The notes beneath the pieces are model-generated. The model did no database searches. It saw only the letters and a list, made by a program, of their open reading frames with translations, and was not told the origin of the DNA. 64,000 nucleotides of DNA from positions 372,001-436,000 of the forward strand of contig DASRBI010000008.1 of NCBI GenBank assembly GCA_035685165.1, written 5' to 3'. Position numbers and translations under genes: made by a program. This stretch comes from DATFDN01 sp035685165. GTDB taxonomy: Bacteria > Pseudomonadota > Alphaproteobacteria > Acetobacterales > Acetobacteraceae. Shown here piece by piece: positions 34,252 through 42,918 of this stretch. The stretch's first letter is position 1, and each line of letters begins with the position of its first letter.

Positions 34252-35655
34252 TCACAAGATCGCCAGATACTCCCGCTGCTCCCAATCCGTAACATCCGAA
34301 AGAAACCGCGCGATTTCGAACTCCTTCAGCGCCGTGAAGTAATCGACGAACGCGTCGCCGAACGCGGCGCGGAAGCACGCGCTCGCCCGCAGCGCGGCGA
34401 CGGCTTCCATCAGGCTCTTCGGCAACAGCGGCGCGTCGGCGCTGTAGGGCGTTTCGCAGGGCGGTCCCGGATCGGCTTCGCCCGCCACGCCGTCGAGCCC
34501 GGCCGCGATCTGCGCCGCCATGTAAAGATAGGGATTGGCAGCGGGCTCCCCGGCACGGTTCTCGAGCCGCGTCGCCGGATCGCCCGGCCCGCCGATCACC
34601 CGCACCATCGCCGCCCGGTTGTCGTAGGCCCAGGCCACGTGATCCGGTGCCATCGAGTGCGGCCGGTATCTCTTGTAACCGTTGATCGTCGGCGTGCTGA
34701 ACGCCGCGCCGGCCGCAGCGTGGCACAGCAAACCCCCGAGCCATTGCTGCGCGAGCGGGGAGAGGCCGTCCGCCCCGGCGAACAAGTTGCGTCCGGTTTC
34801 GGCGTCGGCCAGCGAATGATGCAGGTGCCAGCCGGAAGACGCGGCGTGCGGCATCTGCGGGCGGCACATGAAGCTCGCGAGATACCCGGCGCGCGCCATC
34901 ACCTGCTTGGTCGCGCTCCGCAGCAGCAGCATCCAGTCGGCGGGCTGCATTCCGCTCGCGGCGGCCACCGTCACCTCCACCTGATTCGGGCCGAACTCCA
35001 CCTCGAGCGAACGCAGCGGCAAGCCGAGCCCCTGCAAGTTCTGCCGCAGCGTCTCCAGCAACGGCTCCAGCGCGTCGTAGCGAAGCTCGCTCAAATACTG
35101 ATAGCCTTGATTGAGCGGCGTCACCCGGGGCGGCGGGCCCGGCATGGGTATGTGATCCGGCGCCACCGCCGCGTCTTCCAGCCGGAACAGGTGGAACTCC
35201 ACCTCCAGCCCGGCCTTCCACACGAAACCATGTGCCGCCAGCCGCTCCAGCATCCGGCGCAGTAGCGCGCGCGTGGAGAAAGGATGCGGGCTGCCGTCGG
35301 TGCGGTAGAGATCGCACAAAATCCATCCGCTCTCAGCCGACCAGGGCAGCGTGCGGAAGGTGGTGGGGTCGGCCAGCATCACCATGTCGCCCGCCGCGCT
35401 GGCGCCCGGCGCGAACACCGGGAACGCGGTTCGCCCCGACAAATCCTTGAGCAGCATCGTCAGCGTGCAGGTCACGCCGCTCCGCAGTGCGCCCGCCGCC
35501 GCCTCGGCGGTCAGCGTCTTGCCGCGCAAGACCCCGTGCGCGTCGGAAAAGGCGAAGCGCACGGTGGAAAGCTTCGCGATCCGCTCCGCAACCGCCGCGG
35601 CCTCTTTTTCCTGTTCCGCTGTCCACAACCCGTGACGGGCGGCGAAATCGCTCAC
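34252..35655 (-). CDS. Glutamine-synthetase-family ligase (gamma-glutamyl-amine type)
   Basis: 467 aa. Glutamine synthetase fold joining glutamate to ammonia or an amine with ATP. Metal and substrate motifs are EVEFHLF and LEVEFGPNQVEV, WHLHHSLADAETG (the HxH block), TINGYKRYRPHSMAPDHVAW, and RLENRAGEPAANPYLYMAA in place of the RIEFR block. It resembles GlnA-like proteins (PuuA, IpuC, TdnQ types) more than housekeeping GlnA. The GTG at 35655 overlaps the Rieske oxygenase stop as GTGA, so the two are coupled. The 168-codon frame extending into the oxygenase is only open antisense-like reading. Probable role: gamma-glutamylation of the amine that the oxygenase attacks (inference). Confidence 0.85.
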   Translation of the reverse strand: MSDFAARHGLWTAEQEKEAAAVAERIAKLSTVRFAFSDAHGVLRGKTLTAEAAAGALRSGVTCTLTMLLKDLSGRTAFPVFAPGASAAGDMVMLADPTTFRTLPWSAESGWILCDLYRTDGSPHPFSTRALLRRMLERLAAHGFVWKAGLEVEFHLFRLEDAAVAPDHIPMPGPPPRVTPLNQGYQYLSELRYDALEPLLETLRQNLQGLGLPLRSLEVEFGPNQVEVTVAAASGMQPADWMLLLRSATKQVMARAGYLASFMCRPQMPHAASSGWHLHHSLADAETGRNLFAGADGLSPLAQQWLGGLLCHAAAGAAFSTPTINGYKRYRPHSMAPDHVAWAYDNRAAMVRVIGGPGDPATRLENRAGEPAANPYLYMAAQIAAGLDGVAGEADPGPPCETPYSADAPLLPKSLMEAVAALRASACFRAAFGDAFVDYFTALKEFEIARFLSDVTDWEQREYLAIL

Positions 35656-36971
35656 GCCTGTTCCTTGGCGCGCGCCAGCCACGGCGTGCTGTCCCGCCGC
35701 TCTGCCTCCAGCGTGCGCCAGTAGGCGTCGGTGCCATCGGCCGGCACCACCGCATCGAGGGTCGCCGGCCCCTCGAGCGCCGCCGCGCCGCGAACAAGCG
35801 GCGGATCGCCGCCGTCGGCCACCGCATCGATCGCCTGAAACAGACGCCGCCTTGCGGCGATGATGATGCGATCCGAGTAGCCGAGATGCTCCTTGGTGCG
35901 GTCTTGGATCGCCCCCATGCTCTCCACAGCCCACTGGTCGTGCACGTTGATGTCCATGCCCATGCCGGTGAAGGTGGCGCTGCGCTGCTCCTCGGGATCG
36001 AAGCCCCAGTCGTTCGCGCGACCCGCGTGCGGCACATAATCGGGCAGCGAATGCGTCGCGAGCCGCTGCGCGCGCATCGTCGCCTTGTCCACCGGCGCGC
36101 CGAAGCTCGTGAAAATCGCGTACCAATAGCAATGCGTGTCGTCCACCGGCACGTGCCATTGCGTGATCGTCATCTCACGGCTGAGCGGGATCACGAACCC
36201 ATGCGGAAAGATCATGTTGGTGATCCGAAGGTGCACCACCCGCTCGTTGATTCGCCGCCGCGTGATCACGCGCAGCCCGTACTCGGTCTCCTCGTAGTCG
36301 AGTTCGGGATTGGGCACCTCGCGCATCAGCCGCGTCATAGGGATGTCGGCGCCGATGGTGGCGGCGCGGAACTGCCGTCCATATGTCGCCTCGCTGATCT
36401 CCTCGTCCGCGAAGAAGCGGTGCAGGAAACTCGCATGGCCGGGGTCGATGCCCACCTCCAGGGCCTGCAACCAGTTGCACGACCACAGGCCCTTGAAAGC
36501 GAACACGTGAGAATCGGGGGCGGCGAAGCAGTCGAAGCCCGGAAACGCCGGCGGCTCGGCCGGCCCCATATAGGCCCACACGATGCCGCCACGCACGACG
36601 CACCGATAGGCGGGTTGGCGCACCTTGCGATGGAACGTGCTGCCCGCCGGCTCCGCCGGCTGCTCCAGGCACGCGCCTGCCGCATCATACAGCCAGCCGT
36701 GGAACGGGCAGCGCAGCCCGCCATCCTCGTAGCGGGCGAAGGCGAGATCGGCGCCACGATGCGCGCAATGCCGGTCCAGCAGCCCGTAGCGCCCGGCCGG
36801 ATCGCGGAACAGTACCAAATCTTCCCCGAGCAGGCGCACGCGCTTGACCGGCCGCGGCCCCCCGAGCTCGTCGGCCAATGCGGCCGGCTGCCAGTAGCGC
36901 CGCATCAGCGCGCCGCATTTGCTGCCCGGCCCGGTCTCGGTGATCAGCCGGTTCTGCTCCGCACTCAGCAT
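35652..36971 (-). CDS. Rieske non-heme iron oxygenase, phthalate 4,5-dioxygenase-like large subunit
   Basis: 439 aa. The start MLSAEQNRLITETGPGS and LMRRYWQPAALADEL are like phthalate 4,5-dioxygenase and related demethylases. The Rieske ligands are C69, H71, C88 and H91 (CAHRG and CPFHGW). The mononuclear iron histidines are H179 and H184 in GIDPGHASFLH. As a single-component-type oxygenase it needs an external reductase, and none is encoded nearby. The ATG at 36971 has GGGAGG upstream. It is followed directly by the ligase gene. Substrate not known; an aromatic or amine compound fits the surroundings. Confidence 0.92.
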   Translation of the reverse strand: MLSAEQNRLITETGPGSKCGALMRRYWQPAALADELGGPRPVKRVRLLGEDLVLFRDPAGRYGLLDRHCAHRGADLAFARYEDGGLRCPFHGWLYDAAGACLEQPAEPAGSTFHRKVRQPAYRCVVRGGIVWAYMGPAEPPAFPGFDCFAAPDSHVFAFKGLWSCNWLQALEVGIDPGHASFLHRFFADEEISEATYGRQFRAATIGADIPMTRLMREVPNPELDYEETEYGLRVITRRRINERVVHLRITNMIFPHGFVIPLSREMTITQWHVPVDDTHCYWYAIFTSFGAPVDKATMRAQRLATHSLPDYVPHAGRANDWGFDPEEQRSATFTGMGMDINVHDQWAVESMGAIQDRTKEHLGYSDRIIIAARRRLFQAIDAVADGGDPPLVRGAAALEGPATLDAVVPADGTDAYWRTLEAERRDSTPWLARAKEQA

Positions 36972-37072
36972 CCGCACCTCCCCGCCGCTCGCCCGCAAGC
37001 CTAGCCGGGACCGCTCGCTCGGCGCCACCACGCAGGCCGCGCCCGCGCGGGCGGCCCTGATGTTGGAGCGGG

Positions 37073-37118
37073 AAATTTCGCCAATAATCGTGATGATAAT
37101 CCATTTTTGGCGCAAAAG
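37073..37118. promoter_or_regulatory. AT-rich island with inverted repeat upstream of the Rieske gene
   Basis: An unusually AT-rich patch about 100-145 bases before the Rieske start holds TTTCGCCAA (37076-37084) and TTGGCGCAAA (37107-37116), a near-perfect dyad around an AT-rich centre. It is the best candidate for the oxygenase/ligase promoter and operator. Confidence 0.4.
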
Positions 37119-37184
37119 AACGGTTCAGAACGAGAGGAACGCCCCTGGACAAGCCGGAGCTTGCGCCTGCGCCGCCCTGGCGGG

Positions 37185-37380
37185 GATCGCCCCGCTGCCC
37201 CCCGCCGGATCGGCGCCCGATATCGACATGAACGTGCGGGTCGCCGACGTGTACCGCAAAATCGGCGGCGAACGACCGATCGTGCATGAGCACGTCTCGG
37301 TGCCCGTCGATCTCGACACCCGCAAGCCCGATCTGATGTCGAAGCCGTTGCCGCGGCGGCGGGACCGAGACGAATTAGCG
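37185..37380 (+). pseudogene. Remnant of a SnoaL-like (ketosteroid-isomerase-fold) protein
   Basis: The plus frame reads DIDMNVRVADVYRKIGGE, then IVHEHVSVPVDLDTRK and PDLMSKP. The last strand plus HEHVSVPVDL tail is typical of SnoaL/DUF4440 proteins. The first two thirds of such a protein are missing, and the frame runs on without the expected stop, antisense to the EthD-like gene. It lies between the EthD-like and Rieske genes. Read as the decayed end of a deleted gene, perhaps once part of the same catabolic locus. Confidence 0.55.
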
Positions 37381-37383
37381 CAT

Positions 37384-38022
37384 TCACTCCCCGCGTCGGT
37401 AGCGGCGGCAGCGCAGCACCAGAAGATCGCGCATATGCGGGCGCATCCGCCGCGTCCACTCGGTGTCCGCCGCGTGCCGCCATTGCGCGGAAAGCGGTAC
37501 ATCGGGTCCGACGAGGTGATAGAGCGCGAGATACTTCCGCTCCGGACGCGCCTCGGGCGAGCGATAGCGCCGCGCGCGGAGCACGCCCGGAACCGAAGCG
37601 AGCCGCGGCAGATGCTCGGCGTCGTACCAGTCGTTGAACTCCGCCTCTGCCGCGGGATCGACATTCATCGCCGCCACCAACAGGCCGCCCGCGCCAGCGG
37701 GCGCCGTGGCGTCGCCCGGCACGAGCTGCTCGCCCTCGAAGCGCAGCAGGCGCTGCGCGATCGACGTGACCCGCTTGGTCCAGACCGAGGCATTGTCGCC
37801 GCCGATCGCCGCGTAGGCCGGGCTGTGCAGTACGGCGGGGGAGTCGAGGTCGTAAGTGGCGACCGCGGTTTTCGGGTTCTCGGCGCCGATCCAGCGTTCG
37901 GCGTTGAGGAAGCCCGTCACGCGCAGGCGCTCGGGGATGTGCTCCAGGTCGTACCAGTCGTGGAACTCGTCCTCGTGCGCGGCGGTGAAGTCGAAGCAGG
38001 CGAACAAGAGGCCCCTGGTCAT
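37384..38022 (-). CDS. EthD-like protein with two ferredoxin-like domains
   Basis: About 212 aa made of two copies of a dimeric alpha/beta-barrel unit. Compare EFHDWYDLEHIPERLRVTGF in the first half with EFNDWYDAEHLPRLASVPGV in the second; each is followed by the strand with A-x-R-(W/Y). Proteins of this type accompany degradation pathways, but their role is not settled. Start ATG 38022 with AAGGG upstream; ATG 38049, nine codons earlier, is possible. It lies on the same strand as the Rieske and ligase genes, with a gene relic in the 412-base gap between. Confidence 0.75.
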   Translation of the reverse strand: MTRGLLFACFDFTAAHEDEFHDWYDLEHIPERLRVTGFLNAERWIGAENPKTAVATYDLDSPAVLHSPAYAAIGGDNASVWTKRVTSIAQRLLRFEGEQLVPGDATAPAGAGGLLVAAMNVDPAAEAEFNDWYDAEHLPRLASVPGVLRARRYRSPEARPERKYLALYHLVGPDVPLSAQWRHAADTEWTRRMRPHMRDLLVLRCRRYRRGE

Positions 38023-38188
38023 GGTCGGCATCCCTTGGCAGCGGGGCATGATCCTCGCAGGCCGCCGCCGCCCGCGCCAGCCGGCGCGGGAGCCACGCTC
38101 GCGCGGGGCTGACTCCGCGCCGGGTGCGACGGATCGGCGTGCCGGCGGTTCTACACAGGAATCTGGTCGGCTCGTGGAGACGTAGGGA

Positions 38189-38332
38189 ATGAGTCCAGTT
38201 CTCTATCCGCCGCTGATCGAGGAAAGCCCGGGCGCACCCGAAGACACCGACATCATGGCATCGGGATGCGGCACGGTGCTGGCCCGCCTGGATTGCACGC
38301 GCCGCTCGCGCGGCGCTCGCGACGAGGTTTGA
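38189..38332 (+). CDS. Very small hypothetical ORF
   Basis: 47 aa, beginning MSPVLYPPLIEESPGAPEDT, with GGAG and TAGGG before the ATG. It ends six bases before the convergent livM stop. The N-terminal half looks protein-like and the C-terminal half is Arg-rich. It could be a small real gene or a relic; no family recognised. The rest of 38023-38337 shows nothing. Confidence 0.3.
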   Translation: MSPVLYPPLIEESPGAPEDTDIMASGCGTVLARLDCTRRSRGARDEV

Positions 38333-38337
38333 GCCCC

Positions 38338-39330
38338 CTACAGCGACAGCTTCAGCGCGGCCGCGATCTCGCCCACCACGCCGCGGCGGAAGGCCAGCAC
38401 GCAGACCACGAATATCGCACCCTGAGTGACCGTGACCCAGGAGCCGAACTGCGCAAGGTAATTCTCCATGCTGGTGGTGATCGCCGCGCCCACCACCGGG
38501 CCGAACACGGTGCCGAGCCCGCCGAGCAGCGTGGTTAGCACGACCTCACCCGAACGCGAGTAGTGCACGCCATCGAGCGTTGCGATGCCGAACACGATAG
38601 AGGTTGTGGCGCCCGCGACCGCCGACAGCGTGGTGGAGAGGATGAAGGCGATCAGCTTGTAGTCGTTGGTGCGGTAGCCGAGCGAGATGGCCCGCGGCTC
38701 GTTCTCGCGGATCGCCTTCAGCACCTGCCCGAACGGCGAGTGGATCACGCGGTGGATCAGCAGGAAACCGGCCAGGAAGATCGCCGCGGTGAACCAGTAC
38801 ATGTTCATGTCGCTGCCGAGCGGGATGAAGCCGAAGGCGTGCCCGCGCGGCACTTGCTGGATCCCGTCCTCGCCGCCGGTGAACGGCGCTTCCAGGCAGA
38901 AGAAATAGACCATCTGCGCCAGCGCCAGCGTGATCATGGCGAAGTAGATGCCGGAGCGGCGGATGGCGAGATAGCCGAGGCAAAGCCCAAGCACGGCGCC
39001 CGCCCCAGCACCGAGCGCGATCGCCAGCACCGTGTCGATCCCCCAGTATTTCGCGGTCCAGGCAGCGACATAGGCGCCCATGCCATAGAAGGCGGCATGG
39101 CCGAACGACAGCAGGCCGACATAGCCGATCATCAGGTTGAACGCGCAGGCGAACAGCGCCGCCATCATCACGCGCATCAGGAAGATCGGGTAGGCGACGA
39201 AGGGCAGCACGATGATCAGCGCCAGCATGATGGCGAGCGCCACCATCTGCGTGCGGGTGAAGCCGAACACGAGCGCCGGGCGTGCGGCGCGGGCGGGGAT
39301 CGAGGGGGCGTCGGTGTAGGTCGTGGACAT
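38338..39330 (-). CDS. livM: Branched-chain amino acid-type ABC transporter permease LivM
   Basis: 330 aa inner-membrane permease with about ten hydrophobic segments. FNLMIGYVGLLSFGHAAFYG is the LivM signature near residue 65, and HSPFGQVLKAIRENEPRAIS is the cytoplasmic coupling loop. SGEVVLTTLLGGLGTVFGPV and the end FRRGVVGEI are conserved. The ATG at 39330 overlaps the livH stop by one base (TGATG). The transporter substrate is probably not leucine but a compound handled by the adjacent Rieske/ligase genes; that is inference from position. Confidence 0.93.
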   Translation of the reverse strand: MSTTYTDAPSIPARAARPALVFGFTRTQMVALAIMLALIIVLPFVAYPIFLMRVMMAALFACAFNLMIGYVGLLSFGHAAFYGMGAYVAAWTAKYWGIDTVLAIALGAGAGAVLGLCLGYLAIRRSGIYFAMITLALAQMVYFFCLEAPFTGGEDGIQQVPRGHAFGFIPLGSDMNMYWFTAAIFLAGFLLIHRVIHSPFGQVLKAIRENEPRAISLGYRTNDYKLIAFILSTTLSAVAGATTSIVFGIATLDGVHYSRSGEVVLTTLLGGLGTVFGPVVGAAITTSMENYLAQFGSWVTVTQGAIFVVCVLAFRRGVVGEIAAALKLSL

Positions 39331-40217
39331 CAGGCGGTCTTTCCGAACAGGCCGCGCGGCATGAACAGCAGCACGATCACCATCACGAGGAAGATCACGG
39401 TCGCCGAGGCCTGGGGGTAGAAAACCTTGGTCAGTCCCTCCACCACGCCAAGGCCGAAGCCGGTCAGGACCGATCCCATGATCGAGCCCATGCCGCCGAT
39501 CACGACGATCGCAAACACCGTATTGATGAAATTGTCGCCCATGTCGGGGTTGACCGAGTAGATCGGAGCCGCCAGCACGCCGGCGAACGCGGCCAGCGCG
39601 ACGCCGCCGCCATAGGTTATCGTGATCAGGCGCGGCACGTTGATACCCATGGCCCGTACCAGCGCCGGGTTCTCGGTCGCCGCGCGCAGCCGCGCGCCGA
39701 GGAAGGTCTTTTCGATCAAGGCCCAGGTCGCGAGGCAGACGACGAGTGCGGCCACCACCACCCAGCCGCGATAGATCGGCAGGTACATGAAGCCGAGATT
39801 CCGGGCGCCTTGCAGCGCCGAGGGGATGTCGTAGGGCATCCCGGAACTGCCGTAGTAGTTGCGGAACAGCCCTTCGATTACCAGCGCGAGGCCGAAGGTC
39901 AGCAGCAGACCATAGAGGTGATCGAGCTTGTAGAGCCGGCTGATCAGCGTCTTTTCCAGGATCACGCCGAGCACGCCGATGATGAGCGGCGACAGTATCA
40001 GCGAGGGGAAATAGCCGATGCCGAAATAGTGCAGCAGCATCCAAGAGGCGAAGGCGCCCATCATGAACAGCGCGCCGTGCGCGAAGTTGATGATGTTGAG
40101 CATCCCGAAGATCACCGAGAGCCCGAGCGCCAGCATGGCGTAGAACGCGCCGTTGATCAGCCCGAGCAGGAGCTGGCCGTAAAGCAGCGGGGCGGGCACG
40201 CCGAAAATCATCGTCAT
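39330..40217 (-). CDS. livH: Branched-chain amino acid-type ABC transporter permease LivH
   Basis: 295 aa inner-membrane permease. QLLLGLINGAFYAMLALGLS and GMLNIINFAHGALFMMGAF are the LivH start, LRAATENPALVRAMGINVPR is the coupling loop, and VVIGGMGSIMGSVLTGFGLG is the late conserved helix. It pairs with LivM to form the channel. It follows livF by 12 bases. Confidence 0.95.
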   Translation of the reverse strand: MTMIFGVPAPLLYGQLLLGLINGAFYAMLALGLSVIFGMLNIINFAHGALFMMGAFASWMLLHYFGIGYFPSLILSPLIIGVLGVILEKTLISRLYKLDHLYGLLLTFGLALVIEGLFRNYYGSSGMPYDIPSALQGARNLGFMYLPIYRGWVVVAALVVCLATWALIEKTFLGARLRAATENPALVRAMGINVPRLITITYGGGVALAAFAGVLAAPIYSVNPDMGDNFINTVFAIVVIGGMGSIMGSVLTGFGLGVVEGLTKVFYPQASATVIFLVMVIVLLFMPRGLFGKTA

Positions 40218-40229
40218 GGGCGCCCCCTC

Positions 40230-40917
<688 letters not shown>

Positions 40918-40925
<8 letters not shown>

Positions 40926-41685
40926 CTTCGAGCTCGACGGTCTCGGTGCCAAGATAGGCGGCGATCACCTCGGGGTTGCGCGACACCGTGGCATAATCGC
41001 CCTCCGCCAGCACCTTGCCGCGCGTCAGCACGGTGATGCGGTCGCACAACCCCTGCACCACGGAGAGATTGTGCTCCACCATCAGGATCGTGCGGCCGGC
41101 GCGGATGCGGCGGACCAGATCGACGACGCGATCGACGTCGGCATGAGTCATGCCGGCCGTCGGCTCGTCGAGCAGCAGCATCTCGGGTTCCAGCGCCAGC
41201 GTGGTCGCGATCTCCAGCGCACGCTTCTGCCCGTAAGCGAGCTGGCCGGCGGTCACCTCCTCGAAGCTGGTAAGGCCCACGTCGTCCAGCAGCTCGTGCG
41301 CGCGCGCATCCAGCGAACGCAGCGTCTCCTCGGAGCGCCAGAAATCGAACGAATTGCCGCGCGCGCGCTGCAGCGCGAGGCGCACATTCTCGAGCGCCGT
41401 CAGCTTAGGAAACACCGCCGAAATCTGAAAGCTCCGGACCAGGCCCAGCCGCGCGATCTGCGCCGGCTTCAGCGAGGTGATGTCGCGGCCATTGAAACTG
41501 ATCCGCCCGTGCGTCGGCTGCAGGAACTTCGTCAGCAGGTTGAAGCACGTGGTCTTGCCGGCGCCGTTCGGCCCGATCAGCGCGTGGATGCTGCCGCGTT
41601 CCACTTGCAGCGAAACGTCGTCAACGGCGACAAAGCCGCTGAATTCCCGCGTGAGGCCATGCGTCTCCAGGATGATATCAGCCAC
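40918..41685 (-). CDS. livG: Branched-chain amino acid-type ABC transporter ATPase LivG
   Basis: 255 aa. Walker A GPNGAGKTT, signature LAYGQKRALEIATTLALEP (a YGQ variant usual in LivG) and Walker B MLLLDEPTAGMTHAD. LETHGLTREFSGFVAVDDVS is the family start. GTG 41685 gives the usual LivG length; GGAGG touches it closely, and a farther in-frame start at 41787 would add a leader without similarity. First gene of the livGFHM operon and divergent from the CoA-ester lyase gene. Confidence 0.92.
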
Positions 41686-41795
41686 CCTCCGGACGTCCCC
41701 CGTTGTGTATTGAAGCCTGAAGGCCGGCAGATTGCATATCACCGGATGGGGCGCAAGAATATTCCCGGCACGGTTTTGGGACGGCACGATCCGAA

Positions 41796-42665
41796 ATGCG
41801 ACTGAAAAGCCCGCTCTTCGCCCCCGGTGATTCCCCCCGCAAGACCGATAAGGCGCTCGCCTCCGCCGCGACGGCGGTGATCCTCGACCTCGAGGACTCG
41901 GTCGCCGCGCCGGCCAAGCCTGAGGCGCGCGGCGTGGTGGCGGCGCGGCTGCGGGCGCTCGCCGGCGACCCGCGGCTGGAAAGCGTGATCGTGCGCGTCA
42001 ATCCGCGCGGCACGCCGTGGTATCTCGACGATCTCGCCGCCGTGGTGCCGGCCGGCGCGGCGGCGGTGATGCTGCCGAAATGCGCCGGACCCGACGATCT
42101 GCTGGCGCTCGATCACCACCTGGAGGCGCTGGAGGCCGCCGCCGGCCGCAAGCGAGGCAGCGTTCAGGTCGTTCCCATCGTCACCGAGACGGCGGCCTCG
42201 GTGTTCACGCTCGGACAATACGGCCCGGTGGCGGGGCGCGTCGCCGCGTTTTGTTTCGGCGCGGAGGATATGTCCGCCGATCTTGGCGTCGTCCCCCGCC
42301 CGCACGGCGCCTACAACGCCGCCGTCGTGTTCGCGCGCGGCGCCGTGCTGGCGGGGGCGGCGGCGATCGGCGTGCCGGCGATCGACACGCCCTGGCCCGA
42401 TCCGCGTGATGCGGACGGGCTGCGGCGCGAGGCCGAGCAGGCGGCGGCCGACGGGTTTGCGGGCAAGATCCTGATCCACCCGGACCAGATCGACATCGTG
42501 AACACCGTTTTCACCCCGCCCGCCGAGCAGGTGCGCTGGGCCGAGCGGGTGGCCGCGCATTTCGCCGCCAACCCCGATGCCGGGGTGTTCGCGCTCGACG
42601 GCAAGATGATTGACCGGCCGCACTATCGGCTGGCGCAGCGCATCCTGGCCGCCGCCGGGCGGTAG
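41796..42665 (+). CDS. HpcH/HpaI aldolase/citrate lyase beta-like CoA-ester lyase
   Basis: 289 aa TIM-barrel lyase. LKSPLFAPGDSPRKTDKALA at the start, AVILDLEDSVAAPAKPEAR (Mg-binding Glu/Asp), VIVRVNPRGTPWY, VMLPKCAGPDDL, VPIVTETAASVF and FGAEDMSADLG are standard. Such enzymes cleave malyl-, citramalyl- or related CoA esters. The C-terminal GKILIHPDQIDIVN block is present. No CoA transferase is adjacent, so the substrate is open. Confidence 0.9.
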   Translation: MRLKSPLFAPGDSPRKTDKALASAATAVILDLEDSVAAPAKPEARGVVAARLRALAGDPRLESVIVRVNPRGTPWYLDDLAAVVPAGAAAVMLPKCAGPDDLLALDHHLEALEAAAGRKRGSVQVVPIVTETAASVFTLGQYGPVAGRVAAFCFGAEDMSADLGVVPRPHGAYNAAVVFARGAVLAGAAAIGVPAIDTPWPDPRDADGLRREAEQAAADGFAGKILIHPDQIDIVNTVFTPPAEQVRWAERVAAHFAANPDAGVFALDGKMIDRPHYRLAQRILAAAGR

Positions 42666-42788
42666 CCGCCCACGATCCCGTGACGTTGCAGCGGTTTGCC
42701 GGGGGGGGACGGCCCTGGCCGGCAGGCCGGTTCCGCAGTTGCTCCGGCCGTGTCGCCGCCCGTGCCTCGAAGCCTTTACGGTATATTC

Positions 42789-42816
42789 TTGTCAGGGGAC
42801 TCGTGATCCGTTAACC
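42789..42816 (+). promoter_or_regulatory. Weak candidate promoter for the lytic transglycosylase gene
   Basis: TTGTCA (42789-42794), a 16-base spacer and TTAACC (42811-42816) lie in a less GC-rich part of the gap before the gene at 42919. The -10 fit is poor. Proposed only as a candidate. Confidence 0.25.
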
Positions 42817-42848
42817 ACTTACGGGTAGTCTCTGACCGATTCCCTGAG

Positions 42849-42869
42849 CGACGGCCGCTACGGCCGTCG
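42849..42869. promoter_or_regulatory. Perfect hairpin in the leader of the transglycosylase gene
   Basis: CGACGGCCG (42849-42857), loop CTA, CGGCCGTCG (42861-42869): a 9-bp perfect stem located 50 bases before the ATG at 42919. If transcribed it forms a stable leader hairpin. Function unknown. Confidence 0.45.
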
Positions 42870-42918
42870 TGCCCTCCGGCCATTGCTCGGCCGCGCCACG
42901 ACGGAGGTTCACGAGCGG

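Noticed and set aside
35656..36159. 168-codon N-terminal extension of the glutamine-synthetase-like gene
   Set aside because: It overlaps the Rieske oxygenase on the same strand in another frame and shows no synthetase similarity; the GTG at 35655 gives the normal length.
38338..40044. A fused livM-livH reading frame
   Set aside because: The extra N-terminal part is livH DNA read in the wrong frame. The true livH and livM join at TGATG (39330).
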